The position numbers and the translations under genes were made by a program. A stretch of 64,000 bases of DNA, taken from NCBI RefSeq assembly GCF_000820005.1, contig NZ_CDBL01000007.1, positions 161,102 through 225,101 on the forward strand. Direction: 5' to 3'. The first letter of the stretch is position 1; each line of letters starts with the position of its first letter. A model generated the notes under the pieces. The model saw nothing but the letters and a program-made list of their open reading frames with translations. It made no database searches and had not been told where the DNA came from. Positions 63,835 through 64,000 of the stretch are shown here, piece after piece. This DNA is from Aeromonas piscicola (GTDB taxonomy: Bacteria; Pseudomonadota; Gammaproteobacteria; Enterobacterales; Aeromonadaceae).

Positions 63835-63922
63835 TGGCGGTGAGGGAGGGATTCGAACCCTCGATACGTTGCCGTATACACACTTTCCAGGCGTGCTCCT
63901 TCAGCCACTCGGACACCTCACC
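63835..63922 (-). tRNA. serX: tRNA-Ser (anticodon GGA)
   Basis: 88 nt including the encoded CCA. The acceptor GGTGAGG pairs with CCTCACC, the D-arm begins TGTCCGAGTGGC, the anticodon loop reads CTGGAAA (GGA), there is a long class II variable arm (TACGGCAACGTA) and the T-loop GGTTCGAATCC. It matches the E. coli tRNA-Ser(GGA) almost base for base. Symbol by analogy only. Confidence 0.97.
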
Positions 63923-64000
63923 AAATTTTTGACCAAGGTTTAACGTGTTTGGCCAACACTGCGTTCGCTGCGCTGGAACGGGGCGTAATTTAGGGGAAAG

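Noticed and set aside
63835..63922. tRNA-Ser as an integration site for a mobile element
   Set aside because: No integrase, and no direct repeat of the tRNA end is seen within the window; the outer side is cut off at 64000.

Overview
The window reads as one chromosomal segment of a GC-rich gammaproteobacterium, most likely Aeromonas or a close relative. The evidence is gene content and order: ubiI-gcvTHP, ahpCF, queA-tgt-yajC-secDF, ubiTUV, trmJ-iscRSUA-hscBA-fdx-pepB, ndk-rlmN-pilW-rodZ-ispG-hisS-yfgM-bamB-der, mltF/purL, a nuo operon with fused nuoCD, a Na+/H+ stator pair and tRNA-Ser(GGA). The genus is an inference from memory of gene order, not a database result. I see no phage, insertion sequence, CRISPR array or antibiotic-resistance gene; this is core chromosome.

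Layout. 1-5437: end of ubiI, then the glycine cleavage system gcvT, gcvH, gcvP with long structured spacers. 5492-10587: a small secreted protein, an MFS permease, the peroxide defence pair ahpF/ahpC (minus strand, candidate OxyR site upstream), a candidate CRP-linked small RNA, and a CBS-domain protein. 10744-16304: queuosine synthesis (queA, tgt) and Sec accessory genes (yajC, secD, secF). 16373-20830: rhodanese, nlpI, the anaerobic ubiquinone genes ubiU/ubiV divergent from ubiT, and a small membrane protein. 20969-27313: trmJ and the isc operon with a near-perfect IscR box. 27372-30108: two tandem pepB aminopeptidases with a tiny relic ORF between them; iscX, usually found before pepB, is absent. 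30287-40090: ndk, rlmN, pilW, rodZ, ispG, hisS, yfgM, bamB, der, yfgJ. 40085-46017: a candidate small basic protein, mltF, and purL divergent from it. 46181-61585: the 13-gene nuo operon (respiratory complex I) on the minus strand. 61871-63922: a MotA/MotB-type stator pair and tRNA-Ser.

How the parts fit: the isc genes build Fe-S clusters used by many products here (NuoB/E/F/G/I, IspG, RlmN, UbiU/UbiV, Fdx). NDH-1 reduces the ubiquinone whose synthesis involves UbiI (aerobic) and UbiTUV (anaerobic). BamB, RodZ, NlpI, MltF, PilW and SecDF serve the envelope.

The most unusual signal is not a gene family but a recurrent architecture. At least five operon junctions (iscA/hscB, pepB1/pepB2, nuoM/nuoN, nuoH/nuoI, nuoE/nuoF) have spacers that are decayed tandem duplications of the junction itself. 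After the upstream gene's stop comes a copy of the downstream gene's start region (clear in pepB and nuoH/I, about 60% in nuoM/N, weak in the others), then a copy of the upstream gene's 3' end, then the real downstream gene. In three cases this leaves a mini-ORF coupled by overlapping start and stop codons. All comparisons were made by eye.
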